From: Korobacter sp963703075
GTDB taxonomy: Bacteria > Acidobacteriota > Terriglobia > Terriglobales > Acidobacteriaceae
DNA length: 64,000 nucleotides
Assembly (NCBI GenBank): GCA_963703075.1
Contig: OY969786.1
Location: forward strand, 4,278,001 to 4,342,000
Direction of reading: 5' to 3'
Part shown: positions 35,454 through 44,334 of the stretch, piece after piece
Numbering within the stretch: position 1 is the first letter of the stretch
Layout: every line of letters begins with the position of its first letter
The notes under the pieces: model-generated
The model's input: only the letters and a program-made list of their open reading frames with translations
Told to the model about the DNA's origin: nothing
Databases searched by the model: none
Program-made: the position numbers and the translations under genes

Positions 35454-36548
35454 CTATGCCGGCAGGGGCGGCGGAGCATCCGGTGGAGGAGTGAAAGTTG
35501 GCGGAGGTGCCGGCGACGGGAAAACGATTCTGCCGAGTGGCTCGTAGCGACCGGCAAAAAAGTAGATAGCATAGCTCGGGAAGAAGAAGGCAATCGGCGC
35601 ACCCACGAAGGCGGAGAACAGTGTAAGGAACGCGAGCAGCAGGAATCCGGCTACGAGGGCGAAGGTGATGAGCAAGGCCTTGACCACAGTCCCCGCCCCA
35701 ATTCCAACCGCAACGCCGCCAATAATAGCGATTACAACCGGAACGAGCAGCAGAAGGACCATCAGGAAGACAAGTATGCTGTGCACGATGCCGGCGCCGA
35801 TCCGCAGCACGATTTTCATCACGAAGTAGAGCACGTACTCGGACGAATGGCCGCGTGCGATGGCCAGCAAACGGTGCCAGCCCTCCTGCCATCCAACGCC
35901 TTCCAAGGCCATGATCGGGACGACGAAGTCCTTCGCAAGGACCACGATGACGGCCAATGCGAGGGTGAGCAACATCCAGAACAAAGCCCCGAGTATGACC
36001 ACCACGATGCCCATCGCATCGATGAACCAGAAGCCGACATGGTGATTCGTGAACAAGAGAAGCAACGGGATGCCCACGCAGACAAGTGCCAAACTCCAAC
36101 CCACCAGGGCGAGCAACAATTGCCAAACGAAAAACCTTCGACCCTCCGCGCGGCGCTTGCGCCAGCCATCGATGATCCGTATGTCCCCATGCACGACGGC
36201 ATCAAAGAGAACGAAACGTAAGATGGAATTGATGTAGAGAAAAAGAAGCGTGAAAGCGATCACAAACAAGCCGATCACGATCACGATGGCAGCAATGTGT
36301 GCCGGGGTAAACCAACTGACCTGCCAAGGCAGATGGGGATGCGTTCCGGCTTGTCCGCTCGAAGTTCCTGCGTGCGAAGGAAAATGACTTGGGAAGCTTC
36401 CGCCGACGCCACCCCCGCCAATTTCCCCAGTGAAAAGCCCCAGGACCGCCATGCGCAACCAGAAAGAGAAGCGAAAGCGCTGAAACATCTGCCGCAGGGT
36501 ATGGCGGAAGGCTGGGGAGATGCACTCGGTGGCGGAAAGCACGGGCAC
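35454..36548 (-). CDS. Polytopic membrane protein of unknown function
   Basis: 364 residues. The N-terminal ISPAFRHTLRQMFQRFRFSFWLRMAVLGLFTGE is typical of a family of bacterial integral membrane proteins that start with a cytoplasmic amphipathic helix. About six to seven membrane helices follow (residues about 85-330), and the C-terminal tail is Pro-rich (PAPPPTFTPPPDAPPPLPA). No catalytic motif is visible. The start is GTG 36548; a second GTG lies two codons later. It stands last in a minus-strand run after two MacB-like permease genes, 76 bp apart, so it may be their co-transcribed neighbour. Confidence 0.72.
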   Translation of the reverse strand: MPVLSATECISPAFRHTLRQMFQRFRFSFWLRMAVLGLFTGEIGGGGVGGSFPSHFPSHAGTSSGQAGTHPHLPWQVSWFTPAHIAAIVIVIGLFVIAFTLLFLYINSILRFVLFDAVVHGDIRIIDGWRKRRAEGRRFFVWQLLLALVGWSLALVCVGIPLLLLFTNHHVGFWFIDAMGIVVVILGALFWMLLTLALAVIVVLAKDFVVPIMALEGVGWQEGWHRLLAIARGHSSEYVLYFVMKIVLRIGAGIVHSILVFLMVLLLLVPVVIAIIGGVAVGIGAGTVVKALLITFALVAGFLLLAFLTLFSAFVGAPIAFFFPSYAIYFFAGRYEPLGRIVFPSPAPPPTFTPPPDAPPPLPA

Positions 36549-36624
36549 GGTCAGTTCCTCACGATGCAGAGCGTTCCCCGGTGAACATACGACCCCAAGC
36601 CGCGGCGGTCAAAACAATTCCGCA

Positions 36625-37884
36625 CTACTCGTAGCGAAGCGCCTCAACCGGATCGAGACGGGAAGCCTTGAATGCCGGTACCAATCCACTGGCGATGCCA
36701 GTTACTACGAGCACCCCCGTAGAAAGCAGAACGGTAAACAGCGAGATATGCAGGTGAATATCGCCCTTACCGCTATCGTCCTCGAACAGCGGGCCCAGCA
36801 TGGGAAGCGTTCCTACCGCCCAGGAAAGAAAGTACGAGAGCACGATACCGATGGCGCCCCCGGTAAGCATGAGAAGCATGGTCTCCGCGAGAAATTGCAG
36901 CTTGATGTGCCACTTGCGTGCGCCCAGGGCACGGCGCAGACCAATCTCCCGGATGCGTTCGTCCACCGAGACGAGCATGATGTTCATCACGCCCACGCCG
37001 CCAATGCCAAGAGTCAGCATGCCGATGAACAGTAAAAGGACCTGAAGGCCGATGGTCAGTCCGTCGATAATCGGGCGGAACTCATCGCGTCCGAACATCT
37101 GGATCGCCTTTTCATCGGTCGGTGAGAAATGCTGTCGCTCGGCGATGGCGGCGAGTACCTGCTTGCTGGCCCGTTTCTCGAATTGCGGAGCAATGGGAGC
37201 AAACACCAGGACACTCGCGTACTTGGTATCCCAAACATCGCCGGCGGCGGAATAAGGAATGAACGCGGAGCGATCGTCGGAGTTGAAATAGTTGCTGAGT
37301 TGCAGCTTGCGATCCATGACGCCGACCACGGTGAAGCGTTGGCCTTTAATCAGGACCGTATCGCCGACGGCGTCTCGCCCGCTGAAGAGCTGCGTTTTAA
37401 GTACATTGCCGAGGAACACCACGTGGCGCCGTTCGACCTCGTCGGATGCGTTGAGCCAGCGACCGAGGGCAGGCACTTCATTGCGCATGGTGCCGTACTC
37501 GGGGCATACGCCACGGATCGCAGTGTTCACCAGCCTGTCGTTGAAGGTGATTGATTGGTATTGAACGCTCTCCGCGCAGATGGTCTTAACAAATCCGGCA
37601 TTGTTTTTCACCATGTCGATGTCGGCCTGCTCGAAGCGCACTTTCTGTCCGGCGCGCTGACCACCCGCCTGGCTGCTGGTTTGGCCTGGCCATGCGATCA
37701 CCACGCTGCGGCCAAATGCGTCGAAACCACTCACCAGCACGTGACGAAATCCGCTGCCATAGGCGATCAGCAACGTGACCGACGTGATGCCCCATACGAT
37801 GCCAAGCATGGTGAGAAAACTGCGGGTCCGGCTACGGCCCAGCGCATGCCATGATTCCGCCATCACTTCCTTCAGCAGATTCAT
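36625..37884 (-). CDS. MacB/FtsX-like ABC transporter permease (copy 2)
   Basis: 419 residues. One N-terminal membrane helix (RSFLTMLGIVWGITSVTLLIAYGSG) is followed by a periplasmic MacB-type core domain (about 50-270). The FtsX domain with three C-terminal membrane helices comes last (VMNIMLVSVDERIREIGLRRALGA is the characteristic cytoplasmic loop). It ends in AFKASRLDPVEALRYE, the family end motif. MacB-type systems use mechanotransmission to act on periplasmic substrates. The start ATG 37884 is two bases after the stop of the other permease gene. No ABC ATPase or adaptor gene lies in the window. Confidence 0.9.
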   Translation of the reverse strand: MNLLKEVMAESWHALGRSRTRSFLTMLGIVWGITSVTLLIAYGSGFRHVLVSGFDAFGRSVVIAWPGQTSSQAGGQRAGQKVRFEQADIDMVKNNAGFVKTICAESVQYQSITFNDRLVNTAIRGVCPEYGTMRNEVPALGRWLNASDEVERRHVVFLGNVLKTQLFSGRDAVGDTVLIKGQRFTVVGVMDRKLQLSNYFNSDDRSAFIPYSAAGDVWDTKYASVLVFAPIAPQFEKRASKQVLAAIAERQHFSPTDEKAIQMFGRDEFRPIIDGLTIGLQVLLLFIGMLTLGIGGVGVMNIMLVSVDERIREIGLRRALGARKWHIKLQFLAETMLLMLTGGAIGIVLSYFLSWAVGTLPMLGPLFEDDSGKGDIHLHISLFTVLLSTGVLVVTGIASGLVPAFKASRLDPVEALRYE

Positions 37885-37886
37885 GG

Positions 37887-39143
37887 TCAGCCTCCCGCCT
37901 CATAGCGCAAGGCCTCGATCGGATCGATCCGCGCCGCTTCGCTCGCCGGATACATCGCAGCCCCCACCGCGATAATTCCCAGCAACCCGGTGGAGAGAAG
38001 TCCTGATCCCCAGGTCGGCAACAATCCGGCAAAGAACGGCGGCATAGGGGCAAGATCGATCAGGGCGCAGAAGCCGAAGGCAACCAGCAGGCCGCCCCCG
38101 CCGCTGAGGAAAACGATGATGCAGGTCTCGAGGAAAAACTGCATCAGGATGCTCTGTGCCCGCGCTCCGACGGCCTTGCGCACGCCAATCTCGCGAGTAC
38201 GCTCACGGACGGCAACCAGCATCACGTTCATCACGCCGATCGCCCCTAGAAGGAGCGTGGTGACGCCAACCGCACCGAGAAAGTACTTCATGCCGTCCGT
38301 CATTTTCTGGAATTCCTTGGCATCTTCGACGGTGTCCCAGATGCTGGCGGCTTCTTTATCAAGGGGATCGAAATTGTGGATACGGCCCAGGGCAGCACGA
38401 AATTCATGCTTGCAATCCAGGTGTGCATCGAGCGAATTCGGCACAATCAGCAGGTGATCGAGGGAATGCGAGTCGTCGGGGGGCTTATTCGGGAAGTCCT
38501 GGCGTGCCGTCGTATAGGGTACGAATACCTTGTTGATGTCGAAACCGTCGTAGCTGGAATCCTGGTCTTTCTTCTTCATGACGCCAATAACGGTGTAGGG
38601 GGTGTTGCCGATCAGGATGGTTTCGCCGAGGGAACTGCGGCCCGGGAAGAGTTGCTTGGCCGTATCCGATCCCAGGAACGCAACGCGACGGGTCTGGTTG
38701 ATATCGTCCCAGTCATAGAACCTTCCCTGGTCAACCGTGAGACTGCGAACCTCAGCGAACTCCGGGTAGGAACCGGTAACGGTGAGCGAAGCGTTGTTGT
38801 ACTGGCTGCGAATGCGTTCCGTGTTGCCCAGCTCCGGCAGGACATATTTGCAGTTGGGCGAATCGGCTTTGATTTGCGGGATATCGTTGTCTTCCCAACG
38901 GATGCGACGTCCGGCGCGCTCGCCCCCGGCCTGCATGCTGGTGCGGCCGGAGAACACGATCATGATGTCTTTGCCCAGGTTTTCGGTCTGTTTCTTTTGC
39001 CCGACGCGCAGGCCCTCCCCCGCGGCAACCATGAGCACAATCGAGACCACACCCCACGCGATGCCGAACATGGTCAGCGCAGTGCGAAGCTTGTGCGCCC
39101 ACAGGGTGCGAAAAACGTCAGAGATAAGGTCGCGAAAATCCAT
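37887..39143 (-). CDS. MacB/FtsX-like ABC transporter permease (copy 1)
   Basis: 418 residues, same layout as the following gene: TM1 in TALTMFGIAWGVVSIVLMVAAGEG, a periplasmic core (about 50-280), then FtsX with VMNVMLVAVRERTREIGVRKAVGAR and the end motif ASEAARIDPIEALRYEAGG. Similarity between the two is clear but distant, so they look like an old duplication that may form a heterodimer. Two bases separate their coding regions. Transported or remodelled substrate unknown. An ATPase would have to be supplied from elsewhere. Confidence 0.9.
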   Translation of the reverse strand: MDFRDLISDVFRTLWAHKLRTALTMFGIAWGVVSIVLMVAAGEGLRVGQKKQTENLGKDIMIVFSGRTSMQAGGERAGRRIRWEDNDIPQIKADSPNCKYVLPELGNTERIRSQYNNASLTVTGSYPEFAEVRSLTVDQGRFYDWDDINQTRRVAFLGSDTAKQLFPGRSSLGETILIGNTPYTVIGVMKKKDQDSSYDGFDINKVFVPYTTARQDFPNKPPDDSHSLDHLLIVPNSLDAHLDCKHEFRAALGRIHNFDPLDKEAASIWDTVEDAKEFQKMTDGMKYFLGAVGVTTLLLGAIGVMNVMLVAVRERTREIGVRKAVGARAQSILMQFFLETCIIVFLSGGGGLLVAFGFCALIDLAPMPPFFAGLLPTWGSGLLSTGLLGIIAVGAAMYPASEAARIDPIEALRYEAGG

Positions 39144-39216
39144 GAAGGCCCTGGCGACGGTGATTCGCCTGGTGTTCTATACGGCTCTGGGACGGCGAAG
39201 GTTCCCCGCCTTTCCC

Positions 39217-40167
39217 TTAAAGAATCTTCTTCCCGAAGACGGAGAGCGCGAGTTCCACGGCCAGCTCCGCCGTCTGGTTGCGCTCATCCAAAACCGGGTT
39301 TACCTCGACGATCTCAAAGCTCACCATGCGTCCGTGATCGGCAATGATTTCCATGGCCAGGTGCGCTTCGCGATAGGTGGCGCCGCCCCATACTGGCGTG
39401 CCCACGCCCGGAGCGTCCTCAGGATCAATCCAGTCCATGTCAAGCGACACGTGATAGCCGGCCGTGTTGCGCCCGGCGAGCCGCAAAGCTTCCTCCATGA
39501 CGGCGCGCATACCGCGCTCATCGATGTCGCGCATGGTGAACACATGAATGCCGGACTTGCGAATGTTGTCCTTCTCAGCCGAGTCGACATCGCGCACTCC
39601 TACGATCACGCAGTTCTCGGGCGCGACCTTGGGGGTGAAGTTGTAGATGCCGGCCAGCTCCGCAACCGAAAGTCCCATGAGCGCCGCGAGCGGCATGCCG
39701 TGTACGTTGCCACTGGGCGAACTTTCCGGCGTATTGATGTCGCTGTGCGCATCCATCCAGAGCAACCCGACCCTCTGGTTCTGCCGGCGGTAGTATTCCG
39801 CGACCCCGGACACGGTTCCCGCTGCCATGGAGTGATCGCCACCCAGGGCCAGCGGAACTCGTCCCTCTTCGAGCGCTTTCAGCACCAGGTCGGCATGCTT
39901 TTGGCAGGTCTGAGCGATCTCCGAAAGGTATTTCGCGGAGTGGTTGCCGGGATCTCGTGTCTCGGCGAGCGCGACGGAAACATTTCCGCCGTCTTCGACA
40001 ATGTGGCCAAGCGCCTCGAGCTTGGATTTAAGGCCCGCGACGCGCACGGCGGATGGCCCCATATCCACGCCGCGCCGTGATTGCCCTAGATCGAGAGGAA
40101 CGCCGAGGACGCGGATTTTCTTGCTTACGACATTTGGATTGAAAACAGTTTGCGGTGAAGTCGCCAT
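39217..40167 (-). CDS. rocF: Arginase-family ureohydrolase
   Basis: 316 residues. Hydrolyses L-arginine to ornithine and urea using two Mn ions, or a related guanidino substrate. The Mn-ligand motifs are all present: ALGGDHSMAAG, WMDAHSDINTPESSPSGNVHGMPLA and SLDMDWIDPEDAPGVGTP. The N-terminus VLGVPLDLGQSRRGVDMGPSAVR is typical of true arginases rather than agmatinases. The start is ATG 40167. It lies 94 bp downstream of asnS in the same direction; the spacer contains two hairpins without T-runs. Confidence 0.9.
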   Translation of the reverse strand: MATSPQTVFNPNVVSKKIRVLGVPLDLGQSRRGVDMGPSAVRVAGLKSKLEALGHIVEDGGNVSVALAETRDPGNHSAKYLSEIAQTCQKHADLVLKALEEGRVPLALGGDHSMAAGTVSGVAEYYRRQNQRVGLLWMDAHSDINTPESSPSGNVHGMPLAALMGLSVAELAGIYNFTPKVAPENCVIVGVRDVDSAEKDNIRKSGIHVFTMRDIDERGMRAVMEEALRLAGRNTAGYHVSLDMDWIDPEDAPGVGTPVWGGATYREAHLAMEIIADHGRMVSFEIVEVNPVLDERNQTAELAVELALSVFGKKIL

Positions 40168-40184
40168 AAGAAATTTGTACTCAT

Positions 40185-40253
40185 GCTCGCGGCAACGCGA
40201 GCGCTTTCACGCGAGATCGCCTAGAACGATCCCCACGGTTCGAAGCCTTCGAA
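40185..40253. other. Two small hairpins in the asnS-arginase spacer
   Basis: GCTCGCG-GCAA-CGCGAGC (40185-40202) and TTCGAAG-C-CTTCGAA (40239-40253). Neither has a T-run on either strand. They could be RNA-stability or binding sites in the arginase leader; this is inference. Confidence 0.35.
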
Positions 40254-40261
40254 AATGTACG

Positions 40262-41599
40262 CTACGGATAGAGGCGGTGCAACGTGCGCGCGAAGGGAAT
40301 CGTCTCGCGTACGTGATCAAGCCCGCAGATCCACGCCACTGCCCGCTCGATCCCCATGCCAAATCCGGCATGCGGTACCCCACCGAACTTGCGCAGGTCG
40401 AGATACCACTTGAACGCCTCCTCCGGCAATCCATGCTCATGGATGCGTGCCAGCAGCTTCTCGTAGGAGCCCATGCGCTGCGAGCCGCCGATGATTTCGC
40501 CGTAGCCCTCGGGCGCCAACACGTCAACACACAAGGCGAGCTTGGCATTATTCGGATCGGGCTCCATGTAGAACGCCTTGACCACCGTCGGGTAGCGATG
40601 AATCATGACCGGCCGATCGAATTTCGATGAGATGTACGTCTCATCCGGCGACCCAAGATCGCCGCCCCACTCGAAACGGTTTTCCAACTCGCCCTTGGCA
40701 TGCCCATCCTGCAGCATCTGGACAGCTTCGTCGTAGCTGATGCGGGGGAATGGTGTTTCAATCTTCTCCAGCCGGGCCACATCACGTTCGATGGTTGCAA
40801 GCTCCGGACGCCGGCGTTCCAGCACACGCTTCACGATGAATGTGATGAACTCTTCCGCGAGCTTCATAATGTCGTCCAGCTCGGCAAAGGCTACTTCAGG
40901 TTCGACCATCCAGAATTCTGTGAGATGCCGGCGCGTCTTGGATTTCTCCGCGCGGAAGGTCGGACCGAAGCTGTACACCTTGCCCAGCGCCATCGCGGTT
41001 GCTTCAATGTAGAGTTGGCCTGACTGAGTAAGGAATGCCTGGTCGCCAAAATAGTCCACCGGGAAAAGCGTTGAGGTGCCCTCGCAGGCGGCCGGGGTGA
41101 GGATTGGCGGCTCGGTGAGGGTGAAGCCCTGGTTGTCGAAGAATTCATGGGCCGCGCGCACGATCTCGCCGCGAATGCGAAGAATCGCCACTTGTCGCTG
41201 GCTGCGCACCCAGAGATGACGGTGCTCCATGAGGAACTCGACGCCGTGCTCCTTCGGCGTAATCGGGTAGGGCTGGTCCGCCGGCACGCGCTGCACGACC
41301 TCGAGGTTGGATACGTCCATCTCGTAGCCGCCCGGGGCACGCTGCTCGGCGCGCACGTTCCCGGTAACAATCACGCTCGATTCCTGGGTGAGGTTCTTCA
41401 CCAGTTCGAACAGCTCCGGCGAGACGTTCTTCTTGAACAGCACACCCTGGATGATGCCGCTGCCGTCGCGAAAAATAGGGAACAACAGCTTTCCGCTCTC
41501 GCGCAAGTTATAGAGCCAGCCCTTCACGGTAACGGTCTGGCCGTCAAATTTTCCGATTTCCCGAATGGTTGCGACAGGTGCCTGTTGCATAGTCTCCAT
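40262..41599 (-). CDS. asnS: Asparaginyl-tRNA synthetase
   Basis: 445 residues, class IIb. An OB-fold anticodon-binding domain (about 15-110; GQTVTVKGWLYNLRESGKLLF) is followed by the catalytic core with motif 2 FGPTFRAEKSKTRRHLTEFWMVEPE and motif 3 GFGMGIERAVAWICG. TPAACEGTSTLFPVDYFGDQAFLTQSGQLYIE favours AsnRS over AspRS. The start is ATG 41599; a second Met lies three codons on. It is 11 bp downstream of the TIM-barrel gene and in one run with ggt, so all three are probably co-transcribed. Confidence 0.95.
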   Translation of the reverse strand: METMQQAPVATIREIGKFDGQTVTVKGWLYNLRESGKLLFPIFRDGSGIIQGVLFKKNVSPELFELVKNLTQESSVIVTGNVRAEQRAPGGYEMDVSNLEVVQRVPADQPYPITPKEHGVEFLMEHRHLWVRSQRQVAILRIRGEIVRAAHEFFDNQGFTLTEPPILTPAACEGTSTLFPVDYFGDQAFLTQSGQLYIEATAMALGKVYSFGPTFRAEKSKTRRHLTEFWMVEPEVAFAELDDIMKLAEEFITFIVKRVLERRRPELATIERDVARLEKIETPFPRISYDEAVQMLQDGHAKGELENRFEWGGDLGSPDETYISSKFDRPVMIHRYPTVVKAFYMEPDPNNAKLALCVDVLAPEGYGEIIGGSQRMGSYEKLLARIHEHGLPEEAFKWYLDLRKFGGVPHAGFGMGIERAVAWICGLDHVRETIPFARTLHRLYP

Positions 41600-41610
41600 A
41601 GATTCTCGCG

Positions 41611-42444
41611 CTACGCGATTGCGCCAGCGCCCTCAAGTTGCCGTGCGACGGCTGCAAATTTTTGTGAAATATCGCCGGCCGTCGCGGCTTCTATCTCGAA
41701 GAGCAAAGCGGGGGCGAGAGGCGCATTGCGCAACAGTCGCATCGCTTCGTCCCAGTCGATCGTGCCCTCGCCTGGCCACAAATGCGCGTCGCGGTCCTTC
41801 TTGTTGTCGTGAATGTGGGTGGAACGAATGCGGTCCCGCATGACGGTGAAAGCCGCTTCCACTCCCTGCTCCAGGTGCGCATGGCCGATGTCGAAACAAA
41901 AGCCGATATCGTCAAAGTGCGCGGTGTCGACCAGTTCCTTGAGACGCTCCGGCGTGGAGAGCTCGTTAGGAATGTTCTCCAGGAGCACGCGCACCCCAAG
42001 TGGCTTGGCGAAAGCCTGCAGGTGCTCGATCGAACTGGTTGCGGCGTCAAAGAGCTTATGGTCGCTGAAGCTTTCTCCGCCCACGCCCACATGCTGGATC
42101 AGGAAGCGGAATGGGATTTGCTCGGCCACTTCGATGGCCCGCTTGATCTCATCCATGGCTTCGATCCGCGATTTCCTATCGAGACTGGCAATATTGAGCG
42201 GGGGCGAAGCGTCGCGTCCCCACTCGTAATCCCCGAACAGCGGAGCATGCATGGAGTGAAATTCGAGACCTGAAGTGTTGAACCAATCGCCGATCTCACG
42301 CACCTGCTGGCGGTTGGTGTAATCGAAATGTCCGCGCGCGCCGAAGATCTCGACGGCCTGCGCGCCCATCCGCGCATACGCGTCCAGCATCCCGGGATGC
42401 AATCGCTCCTTGACCTGCACGAACGTGGAAATGGCCTTCAGCAT
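41611..42444 (-). CDS. Sugar phosphate isomerase/epimerase-like TIM barrel
   Basis: 277 residues of the xylose-isomerase-like AP-endonuclease-2 fold. Metal-ligand type residues appear in LLENIPNE, FCFDIGHAHLEQG, STHIHDNKKDRDAHLWPGEGTIDW and LLFEIEAA, in the proper order. The enzyme class isomerises or epimerises sugars, inositols or related compounds; the substrate cannot be deduced. It lies 12 bp after ggt and 11 bp before asnS on the minus strand. Start ATG 42444. Confidence 0.85.
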   Translation of the reverse strand: MLKAISTFVQVKERLHPGMLDAYARMGAQAVEIFGARGHFDYTNRQQVREIGDWFNTSGLEFHSMHAPLFGDYEWGRDASPPLNIASLDRKSRIEAMDEIKRAIEVAEQIPFRFLIQHVGVGGESFSDHKLFDAATSSIEHLQAFAKPLGVRVLLENIPNELSTPERLKELVDTAHFDDIGFCFDIGHAHLEQGVEAAFTVMRDRIRSTHIHDNKKDRDAHLWPGEGTIDWDEAMRLLRNAPLAPALLFEIEAATAGDISQKFAAVARQLEGAGAIA

Positions 42445-42456
42445 CGATTCTCTCTC

Positions 42457-44202
42457 TTAGTAGCCTACCGCATGACCATTGTTGCGGCCATCGCTCGCGC
42501 CCTCGCGCTCTGCGCTCTTTGGATCCACGAGGATGCATTCACCATCGCTCCAGTATCCGTCGCCGTCCCCTTCATCGTGGTCAATGCTGTGTCCCATCTG
42601 CCTGAGGAGGCGCAACGTATCCGGCGAAATGCCCGCTTCCACGTACTCGCGGTCCGGCATCCACTGGTTGTGAAAACGTGGAGCGTTAACCGCCTGCTGA
42701 ATATTCATCCCGTAATCGACCACGCCCATCAGAATGTTCGCAACTGTCGTGATGATGCGAGGGCCGCCTGGTGAACCGAGAACCATGAAGAGCTTTCCAT
42801 CTTTCAGCACAATGGTTGGGGTCATGGCCGACAGCGGCCGCTTGCCGGGACCAATCGAGTTCGCCTCGCCCTGGATCAGCCCATACTGATTGGGAACCCC
42901 AGGCTTTGATGAAAAGTCGTCCATCTCGTTATTCAAGATAAAGCCGAGCCCCGGTACGGTGACATACGACCCAAAGGAGCCGTTCAGCGTGGTCGTCACG
43001 GCCACGGCGTTGCCTTGATCGTCCACCACCGAATAGTGGGTGGTATCTGCGGGCTCGGCGACGGGATGCGAGGGCGGATGGAGCGCCGCATAGCGATCGA
43101 GATCGGCGAACCCGCGGGGCCGTTTCAAATCCGCGCTGCGGGTTGCGTGATTCAAATCAATGGTGTCTCGCCAGGCCACGGCATATTTTTTGTCGATCAG
43201 TTGGGCTACCGGAATTTGCGCGAAATCCGGATCTCCGAGAAACTCCGCTCGATCGAAAAAGGCGCGTCGATAGGCTTCGAGTGTCAGGTGCATCGACTGC
43301 GCGGAGCGGTCGCCATATTTCGCGAGATCAAATCCTTCGAGAATATTGAGCGCCTCCACCAGCGCGATTCCGCCGGAGGAGGGAGGCGGCGCGCTCAGCA
43401 CTTCGTAGTCGCGATACGTTCCGCGAATCACAGGACGCTCTTTGACTTCGTAGGCCGCCAGGTCTTCAGCCGTGATCAAGCCACCGCCCTTGGCCATGTC
43501 AGCGGCCATCTGGCGTGCCATGGCGCCTTTATAGAAGTCGTCCGGATCCGCGGCAATTTGCTCTAACGTTTTTGCCAACTCAGGCTGCTGGAATATCTCT
43601 CCCGGCTGGTAAAACTTTCCGTTGCGCTGGAAAATCCGCCTCGACTCCGGAAATTTTGCCAGGTCTTCGTCTTGGAATCCGTTCGCGTCTTCGTAGCTGA
43701 GCGGGAAGCCTTCTCTGGCCAGGCGGATGGCCGGTGCCATCACTTGCTGCAGGGTCAATTTGCCAAAATGCTTTTCGGCGTACACCATCCCGGCGACGGA
43801 TCCGGGCACGCCGCTTGCCTTATAGCCGACCAGACTGGCATCCGGAATGATGTTGCCTTGCGCGTCGAGATACATATTGCGGGTAGCCCGTGCAGGAGCT
43901 TTCTCGCGGTAGTCGATGAAGTGGCTGTCGCCGTTTGCCATGCGGACCAGCATGAACCCGCCGCCGCCAAGGTTGCCCGCGGCAGAATGGGTCACGGCTA
44001 ATGCGAATCCGGTAGCCACCGCAGCGTCGACGGCATTTCCTCCCTGCTTCATGATCTCAACCCCTGCCTTACTCGCGTCCACCTGCACGCTCGCAACCAT
44101 GGCATGCTTTGCATGCTCGGGGTTGACCATGTTTTCGGCGAGCCCCGGCAGGGCTGCCAGCAAGAGCAGGAGTGTTCCGGCAAGATGTCGCAAGTGATTC
44201 AT
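42457..44202 (-). CDS. ggt: Gamma-glutamyltransferase
   Basis: 581 residues with a signal peptide (HLAGTLLLLLAALPGLAE), so periplasmic. The proenzyme cleaves itself before Thr388 in DTTHYSVVDDQGNAVAVTTT, the nucleophile of the small subunit. Further family motifs are GGNAVDAAVATGFALAV, NLGGGGFMLV, GKRPLSAMTPTIV and LGSPGGPRIITTV. It transfers or hydrolyses the gamma-glutamyl group of glutathione and related peptides. First gene of the minus-strand run ggt - TIM barrel - asnS. The ATG at 44202 gives a complete signal peptide. Confidence 0.95.
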   Translation of the reverse strand: MNHLRHLAGTLLLLLAALPGLAENMVNPEHAKHAMVASVQVDASKAGVEIMKQGGNAVDAAVATGFALAVTHSAAGNLGGGGFMLVRMANGDSHFIDYREKAPARATRNMYLDAQGNIIPDASLVGYKASGVPGSVAGMVYAEKHFGKLTLQQVMAPAIRLAREGFPLSYEDANGFQDEDLAKFPESRRIFQRNGKFYQPGEIFQQPELAKTLEQIAADPDDFYKGAMARQMAADMAKGGGLITAEDLAAYEVKERPVIRGTYRDYEVLSAPPPSSGGIALVEALNILEGFDLAKYGDRSAQSMHLTLEAYRRAFFDRAEFLGDPDFAQIPVAQLIDKKYAVAWRDTIDLNHATRSADLKRPRGFADLDRYAALHPPSHPVAEPADTTHYSVVDDQGNAVAVTTTLNGSFGSYVTVPGLGFILNNEMDDFSSKPGVPNQYGLIQGEANSIGPGKRPLSAMTPTIVLKDGKLFMVLGSPGGPRIITTVANILMGVVDYGMNIQQAVNAPRFHNQWMPDREYVEAGISPDTLRLLRQMGHSIDHDEGDGDGYWSDGECILVDPKSAEREGASDGRNNGHAVGY

Positions 44203-44334
44203 CAGGATCGGAAATTCTTGAAGTGAATGACCTTTGAGGCTATTCCACCGCTCGCAGCAGAGTCAAATTTGCCAAATCGTTCGCCGTTACGGGATACTCG
44301 CGTTTCCTTGCTTTCGTAGAAAGACGGAGGGTGC

